A stretch of DNA of 64,000 bases from RGIG2041 sp045578865 (GCA_045578865.1 JAZNLB010000024.1:18831-82830), one strand, 5' to 3'. Counted from the first letter of the stretch, positions 41,993 to 50,458 are shown. Numbers and translations are program-made. The notes: a model not told the origin generated them from the sequence alone.

Positions 41993-42364
41993 TTATTTAT
42001 CAATCTCACCAATCGTATATTCCTTGACCGCCTTGCCGTTTACAATGTGGTCGGACACGATTTTTGCAACCTGCTCCGGTGTAACCTTGCCGTAGGTTAC
42101 TTTTTCCTGGCCCGGAAGATATACTTCAACAATCGGCTCTAAGCGGCAAAGGCCGATGCAGCCGGTCTGTACAACCGCTACATTTTCAAGTTTTCTTTTG
42201 TTTACTTCTTCCACGAATGCGCTCAGCACCGGTCTTGCCCCTGCGGCGATACCGCAAGTTGCCATACCGACAACAACTCTAACGCCTTCCTGATCATCAT
42301 TTCTCATATGTATCTGAGAAAGGGCTTGTTCTCTCAACGCAGCAAGTTCAGCTAAAGACTTCAT
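41993..42364 (-). CDS. hndB: Thioredoxin-like [2Fe-2S] subunit (HndB)
   Basis: 123 residues, a single ferredoxin-like [2Fe-2S] domain of thioredoxin fold with Cys in VVGMATCGIAAGA and QTGCIGLCRLEP (four Cys). Matches the small HndB subunit of Desulfovibrio NADP-reducing hydrogenase in size and position. The start at 42364 has GGAGGT 7 bases upstream; it overlaps the preceding ATPase gene's stop region by about 1 base and is translationally coupled. Confidence 0.92.
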   Translation of the reverse strand: MKSLAELAALREQALSQIHMRNDDQEGVRVVVGMATCGIAAGARPVLSAFVEEVNKRKLENVAVVQTGCIGLCRLEPIVEVYLPGQEKVTYGKVTPEQVAKIVSDHIVNGKAVKEYTIGEIDK

Positions 42365-42365
42365 A

Positions 42366-42917
42366 TCATTTACCTCCATATAATTCTTGAATTCCGCTGT
42401 GCAGGTTTTCCGAAATCCAGTTGAGAATTTCCGGCCGGTCCAATCCAACCTCATGACCTAACACTTCGCGAATCTGCTTTGTATCAAAGATAAATTCGTT
42501 TTCACCCACAAGATGTTTGTAGTAAAAATCCAAATCGGGATTACCATGCACTAAAATATGCATCACTGAGGCAATATCGCCCAGCGGCTGACGGTCAATG
42601 TGACTGTAACCGAATGTAGCGCATACCCTTGTCCCTTTTCCCGGGGTGCTTTCAATCGTGAAACTGCCGCTCGTTTCCTCGGCCGCCTCTTTAAAAAGCG
42701 GTATGCCCAAACCAACCTTGCGTGTCGTGCGCGTGGTTGCAAACGGACTGGTAACCTCGGATAAAAACTCTTCGTCCATACCTTTGCCGTCATCAGCAAT
42801 CACAATTGTAAGACAATCTTCTGCCACCTGCTCAGAAATCTCAACCGTGATATTCTTTGCATTTGCAGAAATGGAATTTTGTACAATATCCAAAATGTGC
42901 AGCGATAACTCTCTCAT
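42366..42917 (-). CDS. GHKL ATPase-domain protein inside the hydrogenase operon
   Basis: 183 residues. A HATPase_c domain only: N-box-like HILDIVQNSISANAKNI, G1 IADDGKGMDEE, the GLGIPLFKEAAEE motif and STPGKGTRV (G2). No HisKA, membrane helix or receiver. The C-terminal 60 residues have no recognised domain. Such ATPases without a phospho-acceptor resemble anti-sigma kinases, and homologues occur in Clostridial hyd operons. One base separates it from hndA. The regulatory role is inferred. Confidence 0.85.
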   Translation of the reverse strand: MRELSLHILDIVQNSISANAKNITVEISEQVAEDCLTIVIADDGKGMDEEFLSEVTSPFATTRTTRKVGLGIPLFKEAAEETSGSFTIESTPGKGTRVCATFGYSHIDRQPLGDIASVMHILVHGNPDLDFYYKHLVGENEFIFDTKQIREVLGHEVGLDRPEILNWISENLHSGIQELYGGK

Positions 42918-42918
42918 C

Positions 42919-43410
42919 TTATTTGTATCTGTTAATGATGTCTTCTACATCATCCACACTCAAACGACCGTATACATCGTCATTTACGGTAAATACCGGT
43001 GCAAGACCGCAAGCGCCGATACATCTCGTTGCGTCCAGCGAAAACTTACCATCCGCAGAGCACTCGCCAACCTCAACATTAATGAGTTGCTTGATCTTTT
43101 CGAGAATATCTCCCGAACCCTTTACATAGCATGCTGTACCCAAGCAAACCGCTACCTTGTACTCGCCCTTCGGATAAAGCGAAAATTGCGTGTAGAATGT
43201 TACTACACCGTAAATCTCCGCCATCGAAAAGCCACCCTTTTCGGCGATAATCTGCTGAACTTCAATCGGCAGATAACCGTAAATCTCCTGCGCCTCTTGC
43301 AAAATCGGCATGAGCGCGCCCGGCTGACCGGCATGGTTTTCAATGACCTGCAAGAGTTTTTGCTCTTGCTCTTTTGTGCCCTTAAAAGCACAAACCTTGT
43401 TTGCGTCCAT
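42919..43410 (-). CDS. hndA: NuoE-like [2Fe-2S] subunit of hydrogenase (HndA/HydC)
   Basis: 163 residues. An N-terminal helical bundle with QEAQEIYGYLP, then a thioredoxin-like [2Fe-2S] domain with ligands in CLGTACYVKG and CIGACGLAP. Electron-transfer subunit linking HndC and HndD. The start at 43410 (MDANK) has AGGAGG 8 bases upstream; a TTG-initiated longer form would begin before that site. First gene of the hnd operon, about 45 bases after the Rex-type operator. Confidence 0.95.
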   Translation of the reverse strand: MDANKVCAFKGTKEQEQKLLQVIENHAGQPGALMPILQEAQEIYGYLPIEVQQIIAEKGGFSMAEIYGVVTFYTQFSLYPKGEYKVAVCLGTACYVKGSGDILEKIKQLINVEVGECSADGKFSLDATRCIGACGLAPVFTVNDDVYGRLSVDDVEDIINRYK

Positions 43411-43454
43411 TGTGCGTCCTCCTGTACCCAATAAATTTTCATTAACTGTTAAAT

Positions 43455-43472
43455 TTGTTAATTATTTAACAA
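43455..43472. promoter_or_regulatory. Rex operator upstream of the hydrogenase operon
   Basis: TTGTTAATTATTTAACAA is a perfect match to the Firmicutes Rex box TTGTTAA-N4-TTAACAA. It lies between the probable -10 (43498-43503) and hndA, where bound Rex would block transcription at low NADH/NAD+ and release it when NADH accumulates. No rex gene is in this window. Confidence 0.9.
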
Positions 43473-43497
43473 TGAAATCAATTAACACAACATTTAA

Positions 43498-43503
43498 ATT
43501 ATA
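43498..43503 (-). promoter_or_regulatory. Probable -10 box of the hydrogenase operon
   Basis: TATAAT on the minus strand; the -35 is poor (TAGATT-like at 18 bases), so an activator or another promoter in the upstream operon may contribute. Confidence 0.5.
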
Positions 43504-43575
43504 GCATACCTTTTTTTAAAAATCTACTAATTTATGCAAAAAAAGCGAGAAATTTTTATCTTTTTTCTCACTTTT

Positions 43576-44292
43576 TTAAATCTTTTTATGAAATTGTCTC
43601 AAAACGGCATCAATCGTACATTTTTCCACCTCTAAAAAGTGCATTGGCTCGTTGATGTCAGCCAAATAGTGGGCATCCGAACTGTGCACTGCAAAATGAG
43701 AACAAAGGCGCACATCCGTATCTTCCCACCCTTTTGCCTGTGCATTTTTTGAAAGCTCCACCGCATCAAAGGGTAAGTCCGGCGGCAAAAAGCCCAGATT
43801 GGAAATCACACTGTATGCACTTTTATCTATGTGTGCCGCAATGGCAATCCCGCCGAAATCGTGGATGCGTTCTACAATCTCGTACACACTCAAAGCGCAC
43901 GCCGTTACAAGCATACGCTTCTCCTCGCCGATACATCTGTCTTCAGCATCCATAATCCATTGTTCACCAAAGACGGACTTGTTATTTTCCAGTGGCGGCA
44001 AAGCCGACTGCACTACATTCTCCATCTGCTTTGCAGCCGCAAGCGAATCAAACAACGCAACTACATGCACTTCCTCGCTCGTTTCAATTTCCATACCAGG
44101 TATAACCAAAAGTCCGTTTGCCTCACCGACCTGCATAAGTGCCTCAGCATTGGCCAGACTGTTATGGTCCGTAACTGCAATCACATTTAAACCCTTAATG
44201 AGCGCCATATTGATTACATTGTTGGGTGTCATATCCGAGTCGCCACACGGCGAGAGACAGGTATGAATGTGCAAATCGTAATACAATTTCAT
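43576..44292 (-). CDS. PHP-domain phosphoesterase
   Basis: 238 residues. Metal-binding PHP motifs DLHIHTCLSPCGDSDM (1), AVTDHNS (2), IPGMEIET (3), GGIAIAAHID and HSSDAHYL. Probably a metal-dependent phosphoesterase; substrate unknown (some act as 3',5'-nucleotide or AMP phosphatases). Its ATG overlaps the stop of the DRTGG gene (ATGA). Terminal gene of the regulatory operon upstream of the hydrogenase operon. Confidence 0.9.
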   Translation of the reverse strand: MKLYYDLHIHTCLSPCGDSDMTPNNVINMALIKGLNVIAVTDHNSLANAEALMQVGEANGLLVIPGMEIETSEEVHVVALFDSLAAAKQMENVVQSALPPLENNKSVFGEQWIMDAEDRCIGEEKRMLVTACALSVYEIVERIHDFGGIAIAAHIDKSAYSVISNLGFLPPDLPFDAVELSKNAQAKGWEDTDVRLCSHFAVHSSDAHYLADINEPMHFLEVEKCTIDAVLRQFHKKI

Positions 44293-44621
44293 CCTATCAC
44301 CCGATTATATTCCGTGATAATCTCATACGCCGTTTTCTTCGTAGAGAGCACGGGCACATTTTCTTCCTCCGCTTTGGCGGCTGCCACCTCATCCGGCAAA
44401 AGCCCCTCCGGCAAAATTACGCAACCAACCTCCGTGAGCACTGCAACCGCAATCACATTGATGTTGGTCTGCACCGTAATCCATAAATTGTCTTTTTGTG
44501 CATGACTCATGGCATAACTCAAAAGGTCACAAACATAGCAACCGTTCAGTTCTCTATCCAGCGCCTGTTCACCAGCACACACCTTCGCTGAAATTTTTTC
44601 TGCAAACTCCTGAACTGTCAT
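44289..44621 (-). CDS. DRTGG-domain protein, first copy
   Basis: 110 residues, a single DRTGG domain: an N-terminal helix, then NINVIAVAVLTEVGCVILPEG and VPVLSTKKTAYEI. The domain is thought to bind a ligand, often beside CBS domains. Overlaps the PHP gene by 4 bases. A second DRTGG gene lies at 46389. The ligand is unknown; a signalling role in hydrogenase control is inferred from context. Confidence 0.85.
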   Translation of the reverse strand: MTVQEFAEKISAKVCAGEQALDRELNGCYVCDLLSYAMSHAQKDNLWITVQTNINVIAVAVLTEVGCVILPEGLLPDEVAAAKAEEENVPVLSTKKTAYEIITEYNRVIG

Positions 44622-44642
44622 TTCTTCTCCCCACCTTCCGGT

Positions 44643-45926
44643 CTATTCCTCCGTTCGCTCTAAATCCCGCATCAATTCCTGCATCTTACTGCGTAAATTA
44701 TGTATACAGTCTATCTCACGGCCAAAACCGCGCACCACATCTTCTGCAAGCGCCTTACAAGACGGCGCTCCGCAACTGCCGCAGTCGAGTTTCGGCAAAC
44801 GCTCTTCAATCTCTTTCATCTCCCGAAGTTTACGCATCGCTTCCGCTCTGTCTTCATCGAGTTTCAAAATCGGAACATATTCAATGTCACGACTCAGCAA
44901 CACATCCTCAAGTTCAATTTGTGGCAATTCACGCTCTGTTTCGTAGCTTGTGAGTTTCTTGCTTAAAAGCTCAATTCTTGCACGCGCGGCATAACCGTTT
45001 TCCACCGTCAACGGACCGCCGACACAGCCGCCTGCACAAGCACACGGCTCCACAAATTCAACATGACTGATTTGCCCGTCCTCTAAGCTTTCCAATACGG
45101 AAATAACATTGTCAATACCGTCCACCGCCAAATAGGCATCTTTGCTGAGTGCTTTTGCCTCGCCGCCGCTGTGGCACCAATTCACGCCAAGCAGACCTGC
45201 ACGCGCTAATTTTTCTTTCGGTTGAAGGCTGCCTAAAATCGGCGACAATTTTTTATATACCTCACTAATGGCAATCACACCGTCGAGCGGACTTTTCTTC
45301 TCGCCGAGCGGCTCGTGCAGCGTCGTCACCTTTGCCGGACACGGCGAAATAAAGAACACCCCGATGTCCTCCGGCGCAACACCTTTTTTCTCTATCGCAC
45401 GCTTACGCGCAAGTTTTGCCGCCAAATCAACCGGCGCAGACAGCGGAAGCAAATTTTTAATCAGACTTGGAAAACGCACGCGAATCAAACGCACAATCGC
45501 CGGACACGCCGTAGAAATCACGGGCATTTCCAATTTCTTTTGCATCAACAAATCCTTGGTTGCAATCGTCACAATTTCTGCCGCACGCGCAACCTCGTAC
45601 ACATCGTCAAAGCCGATTGATTTAAGTCCGTTTAATATGACATTAATGTCCGTTATATTATGAAACTGCCCATATAACGCCGGAGCCGGCAATGCAATTT
45701 TGTATTTATAGTTCTCCATTGTCGCAAACGGGTCTGTTACCGCTTGTTTCGCCTGATACGGACACACACGGATACACTCGCCGCAATCTATACAGCGCTC
45801 TTTAATGATTCTCGCCTTGCCGTCACGCACGCGAATGGCCTCCGTCGGACAACGGCGAATGCAGTTGGTACAACCCATGCACTTGTCTTTATCTAATGTA
45901 ACTGAGTGAAAATATTCCTTTTTCAT
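44643..45926 (-). CDS. HydS-like [FeFe]-hydrogenase-related sensor protein
   Basis: 427 residues. Two N-terminal [4Fe-4S] motifs (CMGCTNCIRRC, CIDCGECIRVC), then a hydrogenase large-subunit domain with altered H-cluster loops: STACPAIVRLI in place of TSCCPAW, SPCPAKV in place of MPCxxK, and PCACAGGCVGGP in place of MACxGGCxGGG. All four H-cluster Cys are kept. A C-terminal CGSCGAPSC cluster domain and a coiled-coil tail follow (from about 385). Probably a redox or H2 sensor, not a turnover enzyme. ATG 45926 follows GAGGAG. Confidence 0.85.
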   Translation of the reverse strand: MKKEYFHSVTLDKDKCMGCTNCIRRCPTEAIRVRDGKARIIKERCIDCGECIRVCPYQAKQAVTDPFATMENYKYKIALPAPALYGQFHNITDINVILNGLKSIGFDDVYEVARAAEIVTIATKDLLMQKKLEMPVISTACPAIVRLIRVRFPSLIKNLLPLSAPVDLAAKLARKRAIEKKGVAPEDIGVFFISPCPAKVTTLHEPLGEKKSPLDGVIAISEVYKKLSPILGSLQPKEKLARAGLLGVNWCHSGGEAKALSKDAYLAVDGIDNVISVLESLEDGQISHVEFVEPCACAGGCVGGPLTVENGYAARARIELLSKKLTSYETERELPQIELEDVLLSRDIEYVPILKLDEDRAEAMRKLREMKEIEERLPKLDCGSCGAPSCKALAEDVVRGFGREIDCIHNLRSKMQELMRDLERTEE

Positions 45927-45950
45927 CAGCCTCACTCCTCAAATCCAATG

Positions 45951-46373
45951 TTAACAGTAAATCACCATATCCACTGTCGTGCCAACCCCAACTTTAGAGT
46001 CAACCGTCATTTCATCGGTATAATTTTTCATATTCGGCAATCCCATACCTGCGCCGAATCCCAAATCACGCGCCTGTTGGCTCGCAGTAGAGTAGCCCTC
46101 CTTCATTGCAAGCGCAACATCTGCAATACCGGGTCCTTTATCTGTCAGCACAATACGGATTTTATCCGAATCAATATACACATCCGCCTCGCCGCCGTTG
46201 GCATGAATCACCATATTGATTTCACCTTCGTACATCGCAATCGCCGCACGGCGAATCACTGCAGGCTCAAACCCGAGTTGGTTGAGCGTTTTTTTCATCT
46301 TTCCTGATGCCGCACCGGCATCCACAAAATTGTTTCCGGCAATATCAAAATGCAATTTAATCGTCTCTGCCAT
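45951..46373 (-). CDS. Anti-sigma-factor-like Ser/Thr kinase (RsbW/SpoIIAB type)
   Basis: 140 residues, GHKL fold. Contains AIAMYEGEINMVIHA (N-box), VLTDKGPGIAD (G1) and LGFGAGMGLPNMKNY (ATP lid), typical of anti-sigma serine kinases. No sigma factor or anti-anti-sigma is adjacent. Between DRTGG and HydS-like genes in one operon; may convert the HydS signal into regulation (inference). Start follows AAGGAGGC. Confidence 0.9.
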   Translation of the reverse strand: MAETIKLHFDIAGNNFVDAGAASGKMKKTLNQLGFEPAVIRRAAIAMYEGEINMVIHANGGEADVYIDSDKIRIVLTDKGPGIADVALAMKEGYSTASQQARDLGFGAGMGLPNMKNYTDEMTVDSKVGVGTTVDMVIYC

Positions 46374-46388
46374 ACAGGTGTCGCCTCC

Positions 46389-46733
46389 TTATTTATGCGG
46401 CACAAGTCCTGCCATATACAGTTCTCCGCAGGCAATATACATCGGTTTTTGCGTACGCATCAATACCATGCCGCGCTCCCGGGCAAGTTCAATCATTTCC
46501 GCACTCGGTACTTTCCCGCGGACAAACACAATGGCTTTAATATCCATCATTTCCGCCGTACGCACCACCTGCGGATTTACAAGTCCTGTCAAAAGCAGTC
46601 CTTCCTCTTTCACATAGGCCAGCACATCACTCATCATATCACTACCGCACGCCGTTCTGACTTCCATCTCCATCAAATCTTCGCCGGTTTCCACAACCGC
46701 ATCCAACAAGGTTTTTACCTCTTTTACTTTCAT
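46389..46733 (-). CDS. DRTGG-domain protein, second copy
   Basis: 114 residues with one DRTGG domain (VKTLLDAVVETGEDLMEM, then GLLLTGLVNPQVVRTAEMMDIKAIVFVRGK, then ERGMVLMRTQKPMYIACGEL). First gene of the regulatory operon ahead of the hydrogenase genes. Start follows GTGGGGAG. Distinct from the copy at 44289, so the two may form a heteromeric ligand-binding unit (inference). Confidence 0.85.
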   Translation of the reverse strand: MKVKEVKTLLDAVVETGEDLMEMEVRTACGSDMMSDVLAYVKEEGLLLTGLVNPQVVRTAEMMDIKAIVFVRGKVPSAEMIELARERGMVLMRTQKPMYIACGELYMAGLVPHK

Positions 46734-46771
46734 AAAAGTCTCCCCACTTTCACTTTTAAAGGACTACTTAC

Positions 46772-46800
46772 ATTATAGCACAATAAACCCACATATACAA
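46772..46800 (-). promoter_or_regulatory. Sigma-A promoter of the DRTGG/HydS operon
   Basis: TTGTAT-N17-TATAAT on the minus strand. Confidence 0.8.
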
Positions 46801-46820
46801 GTCCTTTTTTGTGCAATATA

Positions 46821-46857
46821 AACAATCATCTGCAAGATAATCTTACAGATGATTGTC
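46821..46857 (-). terminator. Terminator of birA
   Basis: The stem ACAATCATCTG / CAGATGATTGT is followed by a short TTTATATT tail on the minus strand; a weak tail. Confidence 0.65.
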
Positions 46858-47629
46858 AAATTGTTCTTACAGATATTTCCGCACTGCGTAAAACTGTTTC
46901 ACTCATATCCGCATAGCGCACACACAAACCGCCGTCAGGCGTAATGTCTGTAACGATTGCCTCTCGCTTTTCATCATTTTTCAAAACATATACCGCCTTG
47001 CCGAGCACAAAACTGCGCTTGCGGTATTCTTCCATTATTTTCACATCCGTCAAGTTGGCGGCAACCTCGCAAAGCGCGTTTGCAATTTGCGCCGCCAGCG
47101 TTTCACGACAAAGTTCTTTGTCCGTATGTTTGTCAAGCGTGGTGATCATTTCTTGAAGTTGTGCATCAAACGCATCAAATCCGCTCAGATTTATTCCGAT
47201 ACCGACAATGATGTTTTGTATCTGTCCTAAACGGCTATCCGTCACGGCTTCTGTTAAGATACCGCAGATCTTTTTGCCGCCAAGATAGATATCGTTCACC
47301 CATTTGATTTGCGCTTTTTCCTTTGTATACAAGTCCAAAACTCGGCAAACTGCCACAGCAGCAGCCGCCGTAATCAAAAGCGCACTTTCCGCCATCTGCG
47401 CCGCATCAAATGCCATGCTCATATACAAACCGCCGTGCGGAGACACGAATGTTCTGCCCAATCGTCCTCTGCCACCCGACTGGCTCTGCGCCAAAACGAG
47501 CGTTGGCTCTGCTGTCCTTTGTGTGCGACACAAATTTTTCAAATATGTATTTGTAGAATCCACATTGTCAAACACCGCATGCAAGCGCACACCGGCATTT
47601 AACTTCCGCTCTATAACCTCTCTTCTCAT
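46856..47629 (-). CDS. birA: Biotin-[acetyl-CoA-carboxylase] ligase, group I
   Basis: 257 residues. Adenylates biotin and attaches it to carrier lysines. Core motifs: DNVDSTNTYLK, SQSGGRGRLGRTF (biotinyl-AMP loop, about residue 55), KWVNDIYLGGKKICGIL (about 108) and the GIGINLSG segment. A small C-terminal SH3-like domain (about 205-257). It lacks the N-terminal winged helix of E. coli BirA, so it is a ligase without the repressor function. The start follows GAGGT. Confidence 0.95.
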   Translation of the reverse strand: MRREVIERKLNAGVRLHAVFDNVDSTNTYLKNLCRTQRTAEPTLVLAQSQSGGRGRLGRTFVSPHGGLYMSMAFDAAQMAESALLITAAAAVAVCRVLDLYTKEKAQIKWVNDIYLGGKKICGILTEAVTDSRLGQIQNIIVGIGINLSGFDAFDAQLQEMITTLDKHTDKELCRETLAAQIANALCEVAANLTDVKIMEEYRKRSFVLGKAVYVLKNDEKREAIVTDITPDGGLCVRYADMSETVLRSAEISVRTI

Positions 47630-47639
47630 ACCGCAACCT

Positions 47640-47671
47640 CATAGAAAACGGGCGAACAAGGTTCGCCCGCA
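47640..47671 (-). terminator. Terminator of ychF
   Basis: The stem CGGGCGAAC / GTTCGCCCG is followed by TTTTC on the minus strand. Confidence 0.75.
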
Positions 47672-47675
47672 AATA

Positions 47676-48767
47676 TTATACATTAAAGCGGAACAGCACG
47701 ATGTCGCCGTCCTTCATCACATAGTCCTTGCCCTCGGAGCGCACAAGGCCTTTTTCTTTTGCCGCCACCATATTGCCGCACGCAATCAAATCGTCAAAAT
47801 GGATAACCTCCGCACGAATAAAACCCTTTTCAAAATCGGAGTGAATTTTACCTGCCGCCTGCGGCGCTTTCGTGCCGTTGGTAATCGTCCACGCACGCAC
47901 CTCCGGCTCGCCTGCCGTCAGGTAACTGATTAAACCGAGCAATTTATAACTGGAGGTTACAATTTTATCCAGACCGGACTGCTCCATACCCATCTCTGTC
48001 AAAAACTCTTTTTTCTCTTCCGGCTCCAGTTCTGCAATTTCTTCTTCAATTCTAGCGCAGATTGCAATGACCTCAGAGCCTTCGGCATCCGCAATTCCCT
48101 TCACCTCTGCCACCATCGGGTTTGCAGAGGCATCTGCCGCTTCATCTTCAGATACATTTGCCGCATACAACACCGGCTTCATGGTAAGAAGCGCAACCTC
48201 GCGCATCATATCTCTTTCTTCTTCGCTGTATTCGAGCGCACGCGCCGGTTTGCCTGCTTCCAAGCCCACCTTTACACGCTCTAATAAATCGAGTTCCACC
48301 TGAAACTTTTTGTCGCCCTTAAGTGCTTTTTTCACACGGTCAATGCGGCGCTCAATCATTTCCAAATCCGCAAAAACAAGTTCCAGATTGATGGTTTCAA
48401 TATCACGCGCCGGACCGATATTGCCGTCCACATGCACAATATTGGAATCTTCAAAACAACGCACCACATGCACAATCGCATCCACCTCACGGATATGGGA
48501 CAAAAACTTATTGCCAAGACCCTCACCGCGGCTTGCGCCCTTTACCAGACCTGCAATATCCACAAATTCGATAATCGCCGGTGTTACCTTCTTCGGGTTG
48601 TGCATCTTGGTGAGCACATCCAAACGCGCATCCGGCACGGCAACGATGCCCACATTCGGTTCAATGGTACAAAACGGATAATTCGCGGATTCTGCGCCCG
48701 CCTGTGTAATTGCATTAAAAAGTGTGGATTTGCCGACATTCGGCAAGCCTACTATACCAAGTTTCAT
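47676..48767 (-). CDS. ychF: Redox-regulated ATPase/GTPase YchF
   Basis: 363 residues, full length. G1 GLPNVGKSTLFNA at residue 6, the switch DIAGLVKGASRGEGLGNKFL near 69, a coiled-coil insertion (about 130-200), and a C-terminal TGS domain (about 280-363). Obg-family P-loop protein that binds ribosomes; the E. coli and human members prefer ATP. Own promoter at 48804-48832. Ribosome binding site weak. Confidence 0.95.
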   Translation of the reverse strand: MKLGIVGLPNVGKSTLFNAITQAGAESANYPFCTIEPNVGIVAVPDARLDVLTKMHNPKKVTPAIIEFVDIAGLVKGASRGEGLGNKFLSHIREVDAIVHVVRCFEDSNIVHVDGNIGPARDIETINLELVFADLEMIERRIDRVKKALKGDKKFQVELDLLERVKVGLEAGKPARALEYSEEERDMMREVALLTMKPVLYAANVSEDEAADASANPMVAEVKGIADAEGSEVIAICARIEEEIAELEPEEKKEFLTEMGMEQSGLDKIVTSSYKLLGLISYLTAGEPEVRAWTITNGTKAPQAAGKIHSDFEKGFIRAEVIHFDDLIACGNMVAAKEKGLVRSEGKDYVMKDGDIVLFRFNV

Positions 48768-48803
48768 ATGTTTTCAAGCCTTTCTAAAACTTTATCTCGG
48801 TAT

Positions 48804-48832
48804 ATTGTAGCATACAAATCCACTTTTCGCAA
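48804..48832 (-). promoter_or_regulatory. Sigma-A promoter of ychF
   Basis: TTGCGA-N17-TACAAT on the minus strand. Confidence 0.75.
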
Positions 48833-48845
48833 GGTTTATTTCGAA

Positions 48846-49883
48846 TTAAAAGCATCTTCCCTTTTCTTTATTCACGCACCCCTGTGCACTTTTCTGACAC
48901 CGATAGCAGATTTCGTTTTCGAGTTTGCCATCTTCAAAAAACGCCTGCAGGTTTTTAAAGGTAACCTCGGCAATATTGCAAAGTGCCTCCTGCGTTAAAA
49001 ATGCCTGATGCGATGAAACAATCACATTGGGCATCGACAGCAAAATAGAAAGCGTATCATCGCCAATCAGACTGTCCGAAAAATCTTCAAAGAAAATATC
49101 TGTTTCTTCCTCATATACATCCAGTCCCGCACCGCAGACTTTTCGGGTGCGAATCGCATCCAAAAGTGCCTGTGTATCAATCAGTGCACCGCGCGAGGTG
49201 TTGATGATAAAAACGCCGTCCTTCATTCGCGAAAACGCTTCATTGCTCAAAATGTATTTCGTGCTCTCGGTCAGCGGACAGTGCAGAGAAATGATGTCTG
49301 CATTTTCCAACACCTCTTCTAACGAAACATAGGTCAGTCCCAGACTTTCGTTCGGATATACATCGTAGGCTAAAATACGCATCCCAAACCCCTGACAAAT
49401 TTTTGCAAATACCTGCCCGATTTTACCCGTGCCGATAATACCGACGGTTTTGCCGTGCAAATCAAAGCCGACCAATCGATTTAAACTAAAATTAAAGTCT
49501 CTTGTGCGGATATAGGATTTATGCACCTTACGGTTGACGGCAAGCAAAAGCGCCATCGCATATTCCGCCACCGCATACGGCGAATATGCCGGCACGCGCA
49601 GAATGTGGATTTTGCCGTACGCCGCCTTAAAATCAATATTGTTGTAACCTGCACATCGCATCACAATCACTCGAATGCCCATCTGATAAAGCCGCTCTAT
49701 CACCGCTCGATCGATACTGTCATTGACAAAAGCGCAAACGGCATCCGCACCTTCGGCAAGCGATACGGTTTCCACACTGAGCTTGTCTTCATAATAGCGA
49801 ATCGCTACGCCAAACTTTTCTTTCATCGCATCAAAATATAACTTGTCGTACTCCTTTGTATCAAAAAATGCAAGTGTTTTCAT
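48846..49883 (-). CDS. D-lactate dehydrogenase-like 2-hydroxyacid dehydrogenase
   Basis: 345 residues of the D-isomer-specific family. NAD-binding GIIGTGKIGQVFAK (about 150), catalytic Arg in INTSRGALIDT, Glu in the GLDVYEEE region and His in VSSHQAFLT. Closest in pattern to fermentative LdhA (pyruvate to D-lactate), including the YEEETDIFFEDFSD stretch typical of that group. The C-terminal extension CYRCQKSAQGCVNKEKGRC is Cys-rich and unusual. Start follows AAAGGAG; an upstream in-frame extension is non-coding. Confidence 0.9.
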   Translation of the reverse strand: MKTLAFFDTKEYDKLYFDAMKEKFGVAIRYYEDKLSVETVSLAEGADAVCAFVNDSIDRAVIERLYQMGIRVIVMRCAGYNNIDFKAAYGKIHILRVPAYSPYAVAEYAMALLLAVNRKVHKSYIRTRDFNFSLNRLVGFDLHGKTVGIIGTGKIGQVFAKICQGFGMRILAYDVYPNESLGLTYVSLEEVLENADIISLHCPLTESTKYILSNEAFSRMKDGVFIINTSRGALIDTQALLDAIRTRKVCGAGLDVYEEETDIFFEDFSDSLIGDDTLSILLSMPNVIVSSHQAFLTQEALCNIAEVTFKNLQAFFEDGKLENEICYRCQKSAQGCVNKEKGRCF

Positions 49884-49976
49884 AAACATTCTCCTTTCAG
49901 AATTAATATCTGTTATGTGCATAATTTTTATGCATATTGAAAAACTAACAACAAAATATAAAGAGGAGCAATATTT

Positions 49977-50423
49977 ATGAAAATGACCAAGCAAGCCTAT
50001 CAAAAATATGTAGATAGGATTTCGCCAAAATCCCCCATTGTCAAAAATGTGTGCCTTGCCTTCCTCATCGGCGGCGGTATCTGTGTAATCGGGCAAATCA
50101 TCACCGATTTATACACAAATTTCACAACGCTGACTAAGGAAGATGTCGGCGCTGCGACAAGTGTTACTTTGATTTTTCTCGGTGCGTTGTTTACCGGACT
50201 CGGATGGTACGATGCACTCGCCAAATACGCCGGTGCAGGCACAATCGTACCGATTACCGGTTTTGCAAACTCCATCGTTTCCCCTGCTATGGAATTCAAA
50301 AGCGAAGGTTTTATTTTAGGCATGAGTGCAAATATGTTTAAAATCGCCGGCCCCGTGATTGTGTTCGGTATAATTTTTTCGGTGATTACAGGTGTTTTAT
50401 GCTACTTGTTTGGCTGGTATTAA
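49977..50423 (+). CDS. spoVAC: Stage V sporulation protein AC
   Basis: 148 residues with four predicted membrane helices. Matches SpoVAC, the inner-membrane channel that passes dipicolinic acid into the forespore and out at germination. The start follows AAAGAGGAGC. In most spore-formers spoVAC is followed by spoVAD and spoVAE; here a terminator follows directly, so those partners must lie elsewhere or be absent. A forespore (SigG-type) promoter could not be pinned down. Confidence 0.93.
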   Translation: MKMTKQAYQKYVDRISPKSPIVKNVCLAFLIGGGICVIGQIITDLYTNFTTLTKEDVGAATSVTLIFLGALFTGLGWYDALAKYAGAGTIVPITGFANSIVSPAMEFKSEGFILGMSANMFKIAGPVIVFGIIFSVITGVLCYLFGWY

Positions 50424-50458
50424 AAAGGCTTGCACATTTAAAATGTGCAAGCCTTTTT
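50422..50458. terminator. Bidirectional terminator between spoVAC and leuS
   Basis: The stem AAAAAGGCTTGCACAT / ATGTGCAAGCCTTTTT. Confidence 0.95.

Noticed and set aside
49884..50096. 71-residue N-terminal extension of the D-lactate dehydrogenase
   Set aside because: It overlaps the divergent spoVAC gene and lies before the good AAAGGAG site at the 49883 start.
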